Part shown: one piece after another, positions 19,418 to 28,327 of the stretch
How positions within the stretch are numbered: position 1 is the first letter of the stretch
Layout of the letters: each line of letters opens with the position of its first letter
Assembly: GCF_002879865.1 (NCBI RefSeq)
Contig: NZ_PNXY01000024.1
Span: 50,957-114,956, forward strand
DNA: 64,000 nt
Reading direction: 5' to 3'
DNA from: Paraburkholderia rhynchosiae
Lineage (GTDB): Bacteria > Pseudomonadota > Gammaproteobacteria > Burkholderiales > Burkholderiaceae
Made by a program: the position numbers and the translations under genes
Notes under the pieces: generated by a model
Seen by the model: the letters and a program-made list of their open reading frames with translations, nothing else
What the model was told of the DNA's origin: nothing
The model's database searches: none

Positions 19418-20218
19418 ATGACTCACGCCGCCGTTACCGCACCTAGCGTTTCGCTGCGCCGCTTCGACGCGACAGAAGCGTCGGACGTGCACGACTTTCA
19501 TCAGGTCGTGCTCGGGCTCGACGGCGCGATGGTGATGGCGGTAGACGGTGTTGCGCAACGAATCGACGCGCGCTGCGCCTGGCTGATTCCTGCGGGCGCG
19601 CGGCACGATTATGCGGGTCTCGGCGAAAACCGCCAGGTGGTGCTGGATCTTCCGGCCACAACGCTCGCCGTGCCGGAACGTCTGTTCGACCGCGCGCGAG
19701 CCGTTACCGTCAATGCATCGCTCACGGAACTCGTGCATCGCATCGCCTCACACGCTGCTGCGAACAGGTCCGACCATGCGGACGGTGCGCGGCCGGCCGA
19801 CCTCGACGCCCGGCGTTTCCATTGGGATGCAGCCGCACGCCTCGGCGCGGCGCTGGTAGCCGGCGCGGCGACAACGGCGGGCGTTGAAGCGCCCGGCGCG
19901 GGACTCGACTTCGCGCGAATCGACCGCTGGTTGCGCGCGCATTTGTCGGAGCCCTTGCGCATCGCCGACCTCGCCGCGCATTGCGGCTTCGGCATGCGGC
20001 GCTTTCATCAACTCTTTATCGAAGCGTTCGGCGAAACGCCGCATCGCTATTTGCAGCGCCTGCGGCTCGATACGTCGCTCATGTTACTCGCCGATCCGCG
20101 CCTTTCGCTGACGGACATCGCATTGGACATCGGCTTCGGCGATCAAAGCGCTTATACGCACGCGTTCACGCGGCGGTTCGGGCTCGCGCCCGGCCAATGG
20201 CGCGCGTTGCGGCATTGA
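19418..20218 (+). CDS. AraC-family transcriptional regulator
   Basis: A 266-aa regulator. The N-terminal 110 residues form a cupin-like sensing domain (HQVVLGLDGAMVMAVDG, WLIPAGARHDYAG). The C-terminal 100 residues carry two helix-turn-helix units: LRIADLAAHCGFGMRRFHQ, then ALDIGFGDQSAYTHAFTRRFG, ending in the family PGQWR motif. The ATG at 19418 was chosen because the upstream in-frame ATG at 19340 lies inside the FKBP gene. Targets are unknown. Neighbour metZ is convergent. Confidence 0.85.
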   Translation: MTHAAVTAPSVSLRRFDATEASDVHDFHQVVLGLDGAMVMAVDGVAQRIDARCAWLIPAGARHDYAGLGENRQVVLDLPATTLAVPERLFDRARAVTVNASLTELVHRIASHAAANRSDHADGARPADLDARRFHWDAAARLGAALVAGAATTAGVEAPGAGLDFARIDRWLRAHLSEPLRIADLAAHCGFGMRRFHQLFIEAFGETPHRYLQRLRLDTSLMLLADPRLSLTDIALDIGFGDQSAYTHAFTRRFGLAPGQWRALRH

Positions 20219-20261
20219 GCGTTGCTGCGTCGAACATTGCCCTCAGTCGAGCGTCGCGGCA

Positions 20262-20297
20262 TAAAAAAGCGCGCTGACAGGCAAGCTCAGCGCGCTG
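20262..20297 (-). terminator. Intrinsic terminator downstream of metZ
   Basis: A perfect 10-bp stem (AGCGCGCTGA paired with TCAGCGCGCT) with a 9-base loop. Read on the minus strand it is followed by six T residues. It lies 23 bp past the metZ stop. Confidence 0.85.
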
Positions 20298-20319
20298 GGT
20301 ACCCACTCTTTCCGATAAC

Positions 20320-21510
20320 TTAGCCTGCGAGACCGCGCTCCAGATCGGCCCGGACATCCGCCGCGTTTTCCAGCCCCACGGCGAGACGAATCAAGCCTTC
20401 GGTGATGCCCGCCGCCGCGCGCGCTTCCGGCGTCACGCGGCCATGCGTGGTCGTCGCGGGATGCGTGATGGTCGTACGTGTGTCGCCGAGGTTGCCCGTG
20501 ATCGAGCAGATCTTCGTGCTGTCGATCACGCGCCAGGCATTCGCGCGCATCTGCTCCGGCGTATCGCCCTTCAACTCGAATGAGACGATCGCGCCACCGG
20601 CCTTCTGCTGACGCATGGCCAGCGCATATTGCGGATGCGATTCGAGACCCGGATAGAACACCCGATTCACCGCAGGGTGCGTGTCGAGCCAGCGCGCTAT
20701 TTCAAGCGCATTCGCCGACTGCTTCTCGACGCGCAGCGATAGCGTTTCCAGACCCTTGAGCAGCACCCATGCATTGAACGCGGACAGCGTCGGCCCGGTG
20801 CTACGCACGAACGGAAACACCTTCTCCATGATGAATTTCTTCGAGCCGACCAGCGCGCCGCCCAACACACGCCCCTGGCCGTCGAGGAACTTGGTGGCCG
20901 AATGCATGACGACGTCGGCGCCCAGCTTCAACGGCTGCTGCAAAGCCGGGCTGCAAAAACAGTTGTCGACCACGAACAATGCATTCGCGGCCTTGGCGAT
21001 CTTGCCAATCGCTTCAATATCGGCGACTTCCGTGAGGGGATTCGACGGCGTTTCAAGGAAGAACATCTTCGTCTCAGGACGCACGGCGTTTTTCCACGCG
21101 TCGAGATCGGTCGGATCGACGAACGTCGTCGTAATGCCGAACTTGCTGAAAATCTGCGAGAACATGCCGAGCGTGGAACCGAACAGCGCCTGCGAGCTGA
21201 CCAGATGGTCGCCGGCTTGCAGCGTTGACATCACCACGGACATGATCGCGGCCATCCCCGAAGCGGTTGCCATGCACGCCTCGCCGCCTTCGAGCGCGGC
21301 CAGACGGTCCTGGAACATCGAGACAGTCGGGTTCGTGAAGCGCGAGTACGTGTAGTAGTCTTCGGAGTTTTTGAAGCGCTCGGCCGCGTCCGCCGCACTC
21401 GCGAAGACAAAGCTCGAGGTCAGGAAAATCGCTTCCGAATGCTCGTTGAAGTTACTGCGCACGGTGCCCGAGCGGACTGCAAGCGTATCGAAGTTCAGGG
21501 AGTCGTCCAT
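20320..21510 (-). CDS. metZ: O-succinylhomoserine sulfhydrylase
   Basis: A PLP-dependent Cys/Met metabolism enzyme of 396 aa that makes homocysteine from an activated homoserine and sulfide. PLP Lys is K207 in VVMHSATKFLDG. YSRFTNPTVSMFQDRLAALEG and FFLETPSNPLTEV are family signatures. The sulfhydrylase identity (not cystathionine synthase or lyase) is inferred from close resemblance to the Burkholderia/Pseudomonas MetZ group. The start at 21510 (MDDSLNFDTLAVRSG) was chosen because the 28 extra codons upstream run through a hairpin and have no homology. A SAM-II-like riboswitch and terminator precede it, suggesting repression by S-adenosylmethionine. Confidence 0.92.
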   Translation of the reverse strand: MDDSLNFDTLAVRSGTVRSNFNEHSEAIFLTSSFVFASAADAAERFKNSEDYYTYSRFTNPTVSMFQDRLAALEGGEACMATASGMAAIMSVVMSTLQAGDHLVSSQALFGSTLGMFSQIFSKFGITTTFVDPTDLDAWKNAVRPETKMFFLETPSNPLTEVADIEAIGKIAKAANALFVVDNCFCSPALQQPLKLGADVVMHSATKFLDGQGRVLGGALVGSKKFIMEKVFPFVRSTGPTLSAFNAWVLLKGLETLSLRVEKQSANALEIARWLDTHPAVNRVFYPGLESHPQYALAMRQQKAGGAIVSFELKGDTPEQMRANAWRVIDSTKICSITGNLGDTRTTITHPATTTHGRVTPEARAAAGITEGLIRLAVGLENAADVRADLERGLAG

Positions 21511-21541
21511 GTTGTTTGTGGTTTCCGTTGTTCCATGACTG

Positions 21542-21584
21542 CGTTCTGCGCGCGGCTTCTGTACAACGAGACGCGCGCAGAACG
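21542..21584 (-). repeat. Perfect 13-bp inverted repeat in the metZ leader
   Basis: CGTTCTGCGCGCG at 21542-21554 and its exact complement at 21572-21584 enclose a 17-base loop. It lies between the putative attenuator/terminator and the metZ start, and has no T run. It could stabilise the mRNA 5' end, be a protein-binding palindrome, or be a second leader structure. Confidence 0.7.
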
Positions 21585-21589
21585 GCAGC

Positions 21590-21643
21590 AACAAAAAAGC
21601 CCGCTTTTTGCGTCGGCGCTTATGCGTCGATACAAGCGGGCTT
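21590..21643 (-). terminator. Intrinsic terminator in metZ leader (probable riboswitch expression platform)
   Basis: AAGCCCGCTT at 21597-21606 pairs with AAGCGGGCTT at 21634-21643 over a 27-base loop. On the minus strand the stem runs into a T-rich tail (TTTTTTGTTG). It lies about 50 bases downstream of the SAM-II-like aptamer and about 80 bases before metZ, so it may either terminate purF transcription or act as the riboswitch off switch. Confidence 0.75.
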
Positions 21644-21692
21644 CATGTGCGGGGGAAAGCTGGAGCGGAGGGGGAGGATTGCGGCTTTTCCA

Positions 21693-21756
21693 CCATTCGC
21701 TTTAGCTGTTTCGGGTTGCCCCGCGTCCGCAAGCTGAGATCAAATCGACGCAAGCC
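21693..21756 (-). ncRNA. SAM-II-like (SAM-alpha) riboswitch aptamer upstream of metZ
   Basis: Read on the minus strand, GCGTC pairs with GACGC as stem P1, enclosing GATTTGATCTCAGCTTGC. It is followed after a loop by CAGCTAAAGCG. This order (P1, GATTTG, GCTTGC, P1', then GCTAAA) matches the SAM-II class as I remember it, and GCTT can form the pseudoknot with AAGC after GCTA. The next gene is metZ, a classic SAM-II target, and a terminator follows. The identification is by eye; a covariance search was not run. Confidence 0.7.
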
Positions 21757-21830
21757 CTCATGCTAACACGCTAGCGGCGCGGCGTGCAGCAAGCCACGCC
21801 ATGCCGTGAACGCGATGGCTCGGCCGGCGC

Positions 21831-23381
21831 TCAGCCTACCGACAGCTGCAGATGCAGCTGCGAGCGTGCGGGACCGCCGCCGTCAATCGCTTCGCTCGCG
21901 GCATCGCGATCCGATTGCGACGACGGTGCGAGACGTGCGGTTTCGATGCGGTCCAGATACTCGGTCGTCACGTCCCCGGTCACGTAGTTGCCGTCGAAAC
22001 ACGACGCTTCGAACTCCTTCAGCGCCGGATTGATGTCGCGCACCGCCTGCTTCAGCGCATCGACGTCCTGATAGACCAGATGATCCGCGCCGATCATGCG
22101 TGCGACTTCTTCGTCTGAGCGGCCATGAGCGACGAGCTCGCCGCGCGTCGGCATGTCGATACCGTAGACGTTCGGGAATTTCACCGGCGGCGCCGCCGAA
22201 GCGAAGATCACCTTGTTCGCGCCGGCATCGCGCGCCATCTGCACGATCTCATGGGAAGTGGTGCCGCGCACGATGGAGTCGTCGACGATCAGCACGTTCT
22301 TGCCCTTGAACTCGATGCCCATGGCGTTCAGCTTCTGGCGCACCGACTTTTTGCGCACCGCCTGGCCCGGCATGATGAACGTGCGGCCGACATAACGGTT
22401 CTTGAAGAATCCTTCGCGATACTCGACGCCCAGCTTCTTGGCCACTTGCATCGCGGCCGGACGGGACGAATCGGGAATCGGCATGACGACGTCAATGGCG
22501 ACGTCGGGCAGTTCGCGCCGGATCTTCTCGGCGAGATAGTCGCCCATGCGCAGACGCACGTTGTAGACCGGCACGCCGTCGAGCACCGAGTCCGGACGCG
22601 CCAGATACACGAGTTCGAAAATGCACGGGTTCAGGCTCGGGTTCGTTGCGCATTGCTGCGAGTGCAAGTTGCCGTCGAGGTCGATGAACACCGCTTCGCC
22701 CGGGGACACATCCCGCACGAATTCAAACCCGATACCTTCGATCGCCACCGACTCCGACGCCAGAATCCACTCGACGCCTTCCGCCGTTTCCTGCTTGCCG
22801 AGGCAAAGCGGACGAATGCCAAACGGGTCACGAAAAGCCAGCAGACCGTAACCGGCGATCAGCGAAACGATCGCATATGAACCCCGCACACGGCGATGCA
22901 CGCCCGACACAGCCTTGAACAGCGCGGCCGGATCGAGTTGCAGTCCCGAGCTGGAAAGCTGCAATTCGTGCGCAAGCACGTTGAGCATCACTTCGGTGTC
23001 GGAATTCGTGTTGATGTGGCGGCGATCGATGCGGAACATCTCATCTTTCAGCTGCTGCCAGTTGGTCAGATTGCCGTTGTGCGCGAGGATGATGCCGAAC
23101 GGCGCGTTCACATAGAACGGCTGGGCTTCTTCTTCGCTCGACGCCGAACCGGCGGTCGGGTAGCGCACCTGGCCGATACCGGTATTGCCCGGCAGGCTGC
23201 GCATGTTGCGCGTGCGGAACACGTCGCGCACCATGCCGTTGGCCTTGTGCATGTGGAAATTGCTGCCGTTCGCCGTGGCGATGCCGGCGGCGTCCTGACC
23301 GCGGTGCTGCAAAAGCAGCAGGCTGTCATAGATCAGCTGGTTGACCGGAGAATGGGAAACTACGCCTACGATGCCGCACAT
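21831..23381 (-). CDS. purF: Amidophosphoribosyltransferase
   Basis: Catalyses the first committed step of purine synthesis (PRPP plus glutamine to phosphoribosylamine); 516 aa. The start at 23381 gives MCGIVGVV, exposing the N-terminal nucleophile Cys2 after Met removal; a longer frame from 23438 would block it. The Ntn glutaminase domain has LLLQHRGQDAAGIA and LAHNGNLTN. The phosphoribosyltransferase domain has the PRPP loop VLIVDDSIVRGTTS. The last 30 residues are variable. cvpA lies upstream on the same strand after 145 bp, the usual cvpA-purF pairing. Confidence 0.97.
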   Translation of the reverse strand: MCGIVGVVSHSPVNQLIYDSLLLLQHRGQDAAGIATANGSNFHMHKANGMVRDVFRTRNMRSLPGNTGIGQVRYPTAGSASSEEEAQPFYVNAPFGIILAHNGNLTNWQQLKDEMFRIDRRHINTNSDTEVMLNVLAHELQLSSSGLQLDPAALFKAVSGVHRRVRGSYAIVSLIAGYGLLAFRDPFGIRPLCLGKQETAEGVEWILASESVAIEGIGFEFVRDVSPGEAVFIDLDGNLHSQQCATNPSLNPCIFELVYLARPDSVLDGVPVYNVRLRMGDYLAEKIRRELPDVAIDVVMPIPDSSRPAAMQVAKKLGVEYREGFFKNRYVGRTFIMPGQAVRKKSVRQKLNAMGIEFKGKNVLIVDDSIVRGTTSHEIVQMARDAGANKVIFASAAPPVKFPNVYGIDMPTRGELVAHGRSDEEVARMIGADHLVYQDVDALKQAVRDINPALKEFEASCFDGNYVTGDVTTEYLDRIETARLAPSSQSDRDAASEAIDGGGPARSQLHLQLSVG

Positions 23382-23526
23382 GGCATGTCCTTCAAAGGTA
23401 CGAAATTCGTCAGAGCGGCCGGTGCCTCGCGAGCGCACGATATGACGCGACGGGTTCGCGACATGATGTAGAGGCAGCCGGTTTGAGCCGGAGTTCTGCG
23501 GCGTTCCTTAGGCACTCACCTGATCG

Positions 23527-24021
23527 TCACACGCGGACGTAAGCAGCGAGCGTCTCCGGAAGCAGCGGTTTCATTACGTGCACGCCTTCTACCGCATAAG
23601 GCCGCAGCAAGGCGTTGCGCCAGAATTCCTGTTGGGGCAGTTCGGTCAAGCCTGCAAGGGCGACCAGAATCAGCACCAGAACGACCCCGCGCACGAGGCC
23701 GAACATCAAACCGAGCGAGCGGTCCACGCCGCTCAGGCCGGTAGCCTGCACGATACGGCTGAGCAGCGCATTCAGCACGCTCGCCACCAGCACCGCACCG
23801 ATCGCAACCAACGCGAAGGCCAGCAACCACTGGGTCAACGCGCCACCCGGCCAGTTCGACGGGATATAAGGCACGACGTAACCGACGAAGCGGCAAGCAA
23901 TGAAGAACGCCGCAATCCAGCCGATCAGCCCGAACACCTCGGACAAAAACCCGCGCCATGTGCCGCGCAAGGCCGACAAACCGATCACCGCCATTACAGC
24001 GTAGTCGAAGGCAGTGAACAT
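23527..24021 (-). CDS. cvpA: CvpA family membrane protein
   Basis: A 164-aa inner-membrane protein with four hydrophobic segments at about 5-22, 28-50, 62-85 and 100-122. DYAVMAVIGLSALRGTWRGFLSEVFGL-type N terminus is characteristic of CvpA (colicin V production; role linked to envelope tolerance). It follows dedD by 8 bp and precedes purF, the conserved dedD-cvpA-purF order. Confidence 0.93.
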   Translation of the reverse strand: MFTAFDYAVMAVIGLSALRGTWRGFLSEVFGLIGWIAAFFIACRFVGYVVPYIPSNWPGGALTQWLLAFALVAIGAVLVASVLNALLSRIVQATGLSGVDRSLGLMFGLVRGVVLVLILVALAGLTELPQQEFWRNALLRPYAVEGVHVMKPLLPETLAAYVRV

Positions 24022-24029
24022 CGCTCGCT

Positions 24030-24974
24030 TTACTGTGCAGCGCCGCTGTTCGCGGCCGACGTCAAGCCGACCTCACGCACCTTCGCGATTGCGGCGCTCG
24101 CCGCCGCGCGGTCCGCGAACGGACCGGCACGCAAAAGCGTGAGCGTCGTGCCGTCAGTCTGCTTCCGATGTTCGGTATATGCGGGCACACCGGCCGCTTT
24201 CAACTTGACCGCCCAATTGCGCGCGTTGGCTTCGTTTGCGAAAGCGCCGAGCTGGACGGCGAAACGGCTGCCGGGCGGCGACGCTGGCGTGCCCGAATTC
24301 GCGTCCGCGCTGGCCGCTGTCGTGTTGGTTTCATCTACGCTCGGCGCTGCGGCGGTTGCGTTGGCGCGCGCTGGGGGCTTGGCGGCCGGTTTGTTTGCCG
24401 GTTTGGTGGCCGAGTTCTCGGCCACTGCGGGCGTCGCCGGTGCGGCTGTCGGCGCAGTGTTGGCGGCAACGGCGGGCGCCTGCGGCTTCGCGGCCGGCTT
24501 GGCCGCGGGCGTCGGTTTCGCGTTCGCCTCTGCCTGCTTTGCGGCGCCTGACTGCGTTTGCGCGGCCGGAGCCGCGGGCGCGAGGCCGGAAGCAGCGAGT
24601 GCCGCGTCCGGCGTCGGATTGTCCGGCGCTACGCCGGCTTGTGTGTCTTCGTCACGCTTCGCGAGCTTCGGCGCAGGACGGCTGGGAATGTCGATGGAGA
24701 TGTCGTCAGTGACAGGCTTGGGATGCGAGTCCAGCACCATGGGCAGAATGACAACTGCTGCCACGACCATCGCGATCGCGCCAACCAGCCGGCGCCGCGC
24801 GCGCTGTTTTTCCGGCAACGTTGGGTCGAGCAGCATCGCATCGGCATCGACTGTGCGCTCCGTGCGGCGGGTTCGCCGCTCCACGCGCTCGCTACGGGGA
24901 GCCCGGTTGGAACTGGTGTTTGCGCCGCGCCGGCTGGGCGCGTCGTCTTTCTTGCCGAACGAGAAAATTCCCAT
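24030..24974 (-). CDS. dedD: SPOR-domain protein (DedD-like)
   Basis: A 314-aa bitopic inner-membrane protein. A short basic cytoplasmic part (1-60) is followed by one membrane segment (LVGAIAMVVAAVVILPMVL, about 62-82). A long Ala/Pro/Lys-rich periplasmic linker (about 110-225) leads to a C-terminal SPOR domain (about 232-310; FAVQLGAFANEANARNWAVKL and TLLRAGPFADRAAASAA). SPOR domains bind denuded peptidoglycan at the division site. Located between folC and cvpA as in other Burkholderiales. Confidence 0.9.
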   Translation of the reverse strand: MGIFSFGKKDDAPSRRGANTSSNRAPRSERVERRTRRTERTVDADAMLLDPTLPEKQRARRRLVGAIAMVVAAVVILPMVLDSHPKPVTDDISIDIPSRPAPKLAKRDEDTQAGVAPDNPTPDAALAASGLAPAAPAAQTQSGAAKQAEANAKPTPAAKPAAKPQAPAVAANTAPTAAPATPAVAENSATKPANKPAAKPPARANATAAAPSVDETNTTAASADANSGTPASPPGSRFAVQLGAFANEANARNWAVKLKAAGVPAYTEHRKQTDGTTLTLLRAGPFADRAAASAAIAKVREVGLTSAANSGAAQ

Positions 24975-25003
24975 GAATCGCTTGGTTCGAGCGTGGCGCC
25001 CGT

Positions 25004-26314
25004 TCAGTGTTGCTGCGATTTACGGTAGGCCATGACGCCCGCTACCGTATAGAAACTGCCGAAGACCACGATTCTATCATTCTCTGACGCCCGTTTTAGC
25101 GCATCTTGGTAAGCCTCGGCAGGCGTGGCGTAGCGCGTCACTGTGCTGTCGGCGCCCTCGCCCACGCCCTGCTCGCGCAATGCGGCTCCCAGTTCTTCCG
25201 CCGATGCCGCTCGCGGTGTCGGCAGATCGGTCACGCACCAATGATCGATTTCGCCCTTCAGATGCGCGAGGATGCCGGCGATATCTTTATCGCCCATCGC
25301 TCCGAACACGCCGTATGTGTAGGGGAAAAAGCCCATATTGCCGAGGTTCTGACTCAGCACGGCGGCCGCGTGCGGATTGTGGCCCACATCGAGCACGATG
25401 GCCGGCTTGCCGGGCAGCACCTGGAAACGCCCCGGCAATTCGACGTTCGCGAGACCCAGCCGGATGTCCTGAGCCGAAACCGGCAAACGGTCGCGCAGCG
25501 CTTCGAGACCGGCCAGCGCCGCGGAGGTATTGATCAGTTGGTTCGCGCCGCGCAATGCCGGATAGGCGAGCGCGGAACGGCGCAGCGTCGGGCCGACGTA
25601 GCTCCATTGCTGACGCTCGCTGCCCGCCTGGCCTTCATAGCGGAAATCCCGGCCAAATAGCCACAGTTCGGCGCCGATCTGCTCGGCATGGTCGATCAGC
25701 GTTTGCGGCGGCACCGGGTCCGCGCAGATCGCCGGCTTGCCGGGACGGAAAATGCCGGCCTTTTCGAGGGCGATTTTCTCGCGCGTGTCGCCGAGATATT
25801 GAGTGTGGTCGATGTCGATGCTGGTGATGATCGCGCAGTCGGTATCAAGGATGTTGACCGCATCCAGGCGCCCACCGAGGCCGACTTCGAAAATCACAGC
25901 GTCGAGTCCGCGCGACGCGAACAGGCTCATGATCGCCAGCGTCGTGAACTCGAAGTAGGTCAGCGTGACCGGTTCCGGAAGGCTCGAACGCGCGGCTTCG
26001 ACTTTCTCGAAATGCGGCAGCAAATCCGCGTCGCTCGCCATCTGGCCGTTCACCCGCGCCCGCTCGTTAAACGACAGCAAATGCGGCGAAGTATGGCAAC
26101 CCACCGTGAAACCGGCGCGCAGCAGGATCGATTCGAGAATCGCGCACGTGGAGCCCTTGCCGTTCGTGCCGCCCACCGTGATCACCGGGCACGCGAACGA
26201 CAGTTGCATCGCGTCGCGCACCTGACTGATGCGTGTGAGACCCATGTCGATGCCGACCGGATGCGCGGATTCCAGGTGCGTGAGCCACGCGTCGAGGTTG
26301 GGGAATGTGGTCAT
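25004..26314 (-). CDS. folC: Bifunctional dihydrofolate synthase/folylpolyglutamate synthase
   Basis: FolC (Mur ligase family) adds glutamate to dihydropteroate and folates. The ATP-binding loop VITVGGTNGKGSTCAI and HTSPHLLSFNERARVNG, DIDHTQYLG and LDVGHNPHA are all present. The start MTTFPNLDAWLTHLE at 26314 gives 436 aa; an in-frame ATG at 26356 would add 14 residues and cannot be excluded, since neither has a clear ribosome site. Downstream dedD follows after 29 bp. Confidence 0.94.
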   Translation of the reverse strand: MTTFPNLDAWLTHLESAHPVGIDMGLTRISQVRDAMQLSFACPVITVGGTNGKGSTCAILESILLRAGFTVGCHTSPHLLSFNERARVNGQMASDADLLPHFEKVEAARSSLPEPVTLTYFEFTTLAIMSLFASRGLDAVIFEVGLGGRLDAVNILDTDCAIITSIDIDHTQYLGDTREKIALEKAGIFRPGKPAICADPVPPQTLIDHAEQIGAELWLFGRDFRYEGQAGSERQQWSYVGPTLRRSALAYPALRGANQLINTSAALAGLEALRDRLPVSAQDIRLGLANVELPGRFQVLPGKPAIVLDVGHNPHAAAVLSQNLGNMGFFPYTYGVFGAMGDKDIAGILAHLKGEIDHWCVTDLPTPRAASAEELGAALREQGVGEGADSTVTRYATPAEAYQDALKRASENDRIVVFGSFYTVAGVMAYRKSQQH

Positions 26315-26410
26315 CGGGTGAATCGCGAGAAAATCATTGAGCGGTGTGACGAACATGCGCCGGTCGACGCCTGGCGCAGTATGTGAGACCGTGATTATCC
26401 CGGAAATGAC

Positions 26411-26442
26411 AGCGCGCCGCTTGATTGCTCACGCGGCGCGCT
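26411..26442. repeat. Perfect 10-bp hairpin between accD and folC
   Basis: AGCGCGCCGC at 26411-26420 and its exact complement at 26433-26442 with a 12-base loop. There is no T run on the minus strand, so it is not a standard intrinsic terminator. It may be a transcript-stabilising or pausing element between accD and folC. Confidence 0.55.
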
Positions 26443-26512
26443 AAATTCAACGGCTTTTCTGACGACGACCGAACTGTGTTCGACAGAACGCGGACATTCG
26501 GCGTCGTGCTTC

Positions 26513-27385
26513 TTACGCGACTGCGTCTGCCGGCTGGTGGCTCAATAGCGCCATCAGTTGAGCGAGTTCTTCGCGCAGCTTGCGACGGTCCACGATCATG
26601 TCGATCGCGCCCTTCGTCAGCAGGAACTCGGCGCGCTGGAAGCCTTCCGGCAGCTTTTCACGCACGGTTTGTTCGATCACGCGCGGGCCGGCGAAGCCGA
26701 TCAGCGCCTTCGGTTCCGCGATCACGACGTCGCCGAGAAACGCGAAACTCGCGGATACGCCGCCCATGGTCGGATCGGTCAGCACGGAGATAAACGGCAG
26801 CTTCGCCTCGGCAAGCTTGGTCAGCATCGCGGTGGTCTTCGCCATTTGCATCAGCGACAGCAGGCTTTCCTGCATCCGCGCGCCGCCGGAAGCGGTAAAG
26901 CAAATGAACGGCACTTTTTGCTCGAGCGCGTTCTGCGCGCCGCGGGCAAAGCGCTCGCCGACCACCGAGCCCATCGAACCGCCCATGAACGAGAATTCGA
27001 AACAGGCCACGACCACCGGCAACGTGTGGATAGCGCCACCCATCACGACCATCGCGTCGGTTTCGTCCGTATCGTCCATCGCCTCTTTCAGGCGGTCCGG
27101 GTATTTACGGCTGTCCTTGAACTTGAGGGCGTCGACCGGAACGATTTCCTGGCCGATCTCATAGCGGCCTTCCGGGTCCAGCAGGCCGTCCAGCCGCTCG
27201 CGCGCGCCGATTCGCATGTGGTGGTCGCACTTCGGGCAAACATGCAGATTGGCCTCGACGTCGTTGCGGTACAGCACCGCTTCGCACGACGGGCACTTGA
27301 TCCACAGGCCTTCCGGAATCCCCTTGCGGCTCTTCGGGTCGGTTTGTTTGATTTTCGGCGGCAGCAGCTTATCGAGCCAGCTCAT
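26513..27385 (-). CDS. accD: Acetyl-CoA carboxylase carboxyltransferase subunit beta
   Basis: A 290-aa subunit of acetyl-CoA carboxylase, which makes malonyl-CoA. The N-terminal zinc ribbon has CPSC and CPKC separated by about 16 residues. The crotonase-like core has FEFSFMGGSMGSVVGERF, TASGGARMQESLLSLMQM and TDPTMGGVSASFA. The start at 27385 (MSWLDKLLPPKIK) is the usual AccD beginning; 19 extra upstream codons were rejected. The trpA-accD-folC order is conserved in Proteobacteria. Confidence 0.97.
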   Translation of the reverse strand: MSWLDKLLPPKIKQTDPKSRKGIPEGLWIKCPSCEAVLYRNDVEANLHVCPKCDHHMRIGARERLDGLLDPEGRYEIGQEIVPVDALKFKDSRKYPDRLKEAMDDTDETDAMVVMGGAIHTLPVVVACFEFSFMGGSMGSVVGERFARGAQNALEQKVPFICFTASGGARMQESLLSLMQMAKTTAMLTKLAEAKLPFISVLTDPTMGGVSASFAFLGDVVIAEPKALIGFAGPRVIEQTVREKLPEGFQRAEFLLTKGAIDMIVDRRKLREELAQLMALLSHQPADAVA

Positions 27386-27465
27386 ATTGAATCCTTCTGG
27401 GGTCAACGGTTGCGCAAACGGCGGGACGAACCCGCCGCTCACACTACAGACGACAAAATTACCTG

Positions 27466-28278
27466 TTATCGGGCAGTCGCGACGCTATCGAGCGCCTCGC
27501 GCACCTCGGCCACGAAACGCGTGAGCGTTGCGGCAGCGGTTTCGGGAGCCGCCTGCTCGAGCAATTGCACAATGCGGCTGCCGATTACAACCGCGTCGGA
27601 GACTTCGGCCACGAGGCGGGCCGTTTCGGCGTCACGGATGCCGAAACCGACGCCCACCGGCAGGGGTACGCGCGACTTGATCGCCGGGATTTTACTCGCG
27701 ATGCTGGAAACGTCCAGATTTGCCGCTCCGGTCACGCCTTTCAACGAAACATAGTAGACGTAGCCGCTCGCGATCTTGCCGACTTCCGCGATACGTTCGT
27801 CAGTCGACGTGGGCGCGAGCAGGAAGATTGGATCGATACTCGCGGAGCGCATTTTTTCGGCGAAGTTAGCGCATTCTTCCGGCGGATAGTCGACCACCAG
27901 CACACCGTCGACGCCGGCTTCCTTCGCCGCCTTCGCGAAGGCTTCGGTGCCCATTCGTTCGATCGGATTGGCATAGCCCATCAGCACGACCGGCGTGGTG
28001 TCGTTGGTTTCGCGGAAGCGCTTGACGTCCGCGATCACGTGGCGCAGCGACACGCCGTGCGCAAGCGCGCGTTCTGACGACTGCTGGATGACCGGGCCGT
28101 CCGCCATCGGGTCCGAAAACGGCACACCGAGTTCGATCACATCCGCGCCGCCGGCGGCGAGCGCGTGCATGAATTCGACCGTGCGGGCCGGATCGGGATC
28201 GCCGGCCGTCATGAAAGGAATCAGGCCTTTTTTGCCTTGCGCGGACAGCGCGGCGAACGTGTTCTTAATACGGGACAT
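27466..28278 (-). CDS. trpA: Tryptophan synthase alpha chain
   Basis: A 270-aa TIM-barrel subunit that cleaves indole-3-glycerol phosphate. Catalytic residues are in VIELGVPFSDPMADGP (Glu and Asp). The phosphate loop is near PVGVGFGIRDAE. It is separated from trpB by a DNA methyltransferase gene, so the two synthase subunits are not adjacent here. Confidence 0.97.
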   Translation of the reverse strand: MSRIKNTFAALSAQGKKGLIPFMTAGDPDPARTVEFMHALAAGGADVIELGVPFSDPMADGPVIQQSSERALAHGVSLRHVIADVKRFRETNDTTPVVLMGYANPIERMGTEAFAKAAKEAGVDGVLVVDYPPEECANFAEKMRSASIDPIFLLAPTSTDERIAEVGKIASGYVYYVSLKGVTGAANLDVSSIASKIPAIKSRVPLPVGVGFGIRDAETARLVAEVSDAVVIGSRIVQLLEQAAPETAAATLTRFVAEVREALDSVATAR

Positions 28279-28327
28279 GGAATTTTTCTCGATTGAGCTA
28301 CTGCGCCCAGCGCGGCGGCGCGACGCG

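Noticed and set aside
21831..23438. purF start at 23438
   Set aside because: It would place 19 residues before the catalytic Cys; the ATG at 23381 gives the required N-terminal Met-Cys.
23578..25035. 485-codon plus-strand open frame
   Set aside because: Antisense to cvpA and dedD; composition reflects the Ala/Pro linker of dedD on the other strand.
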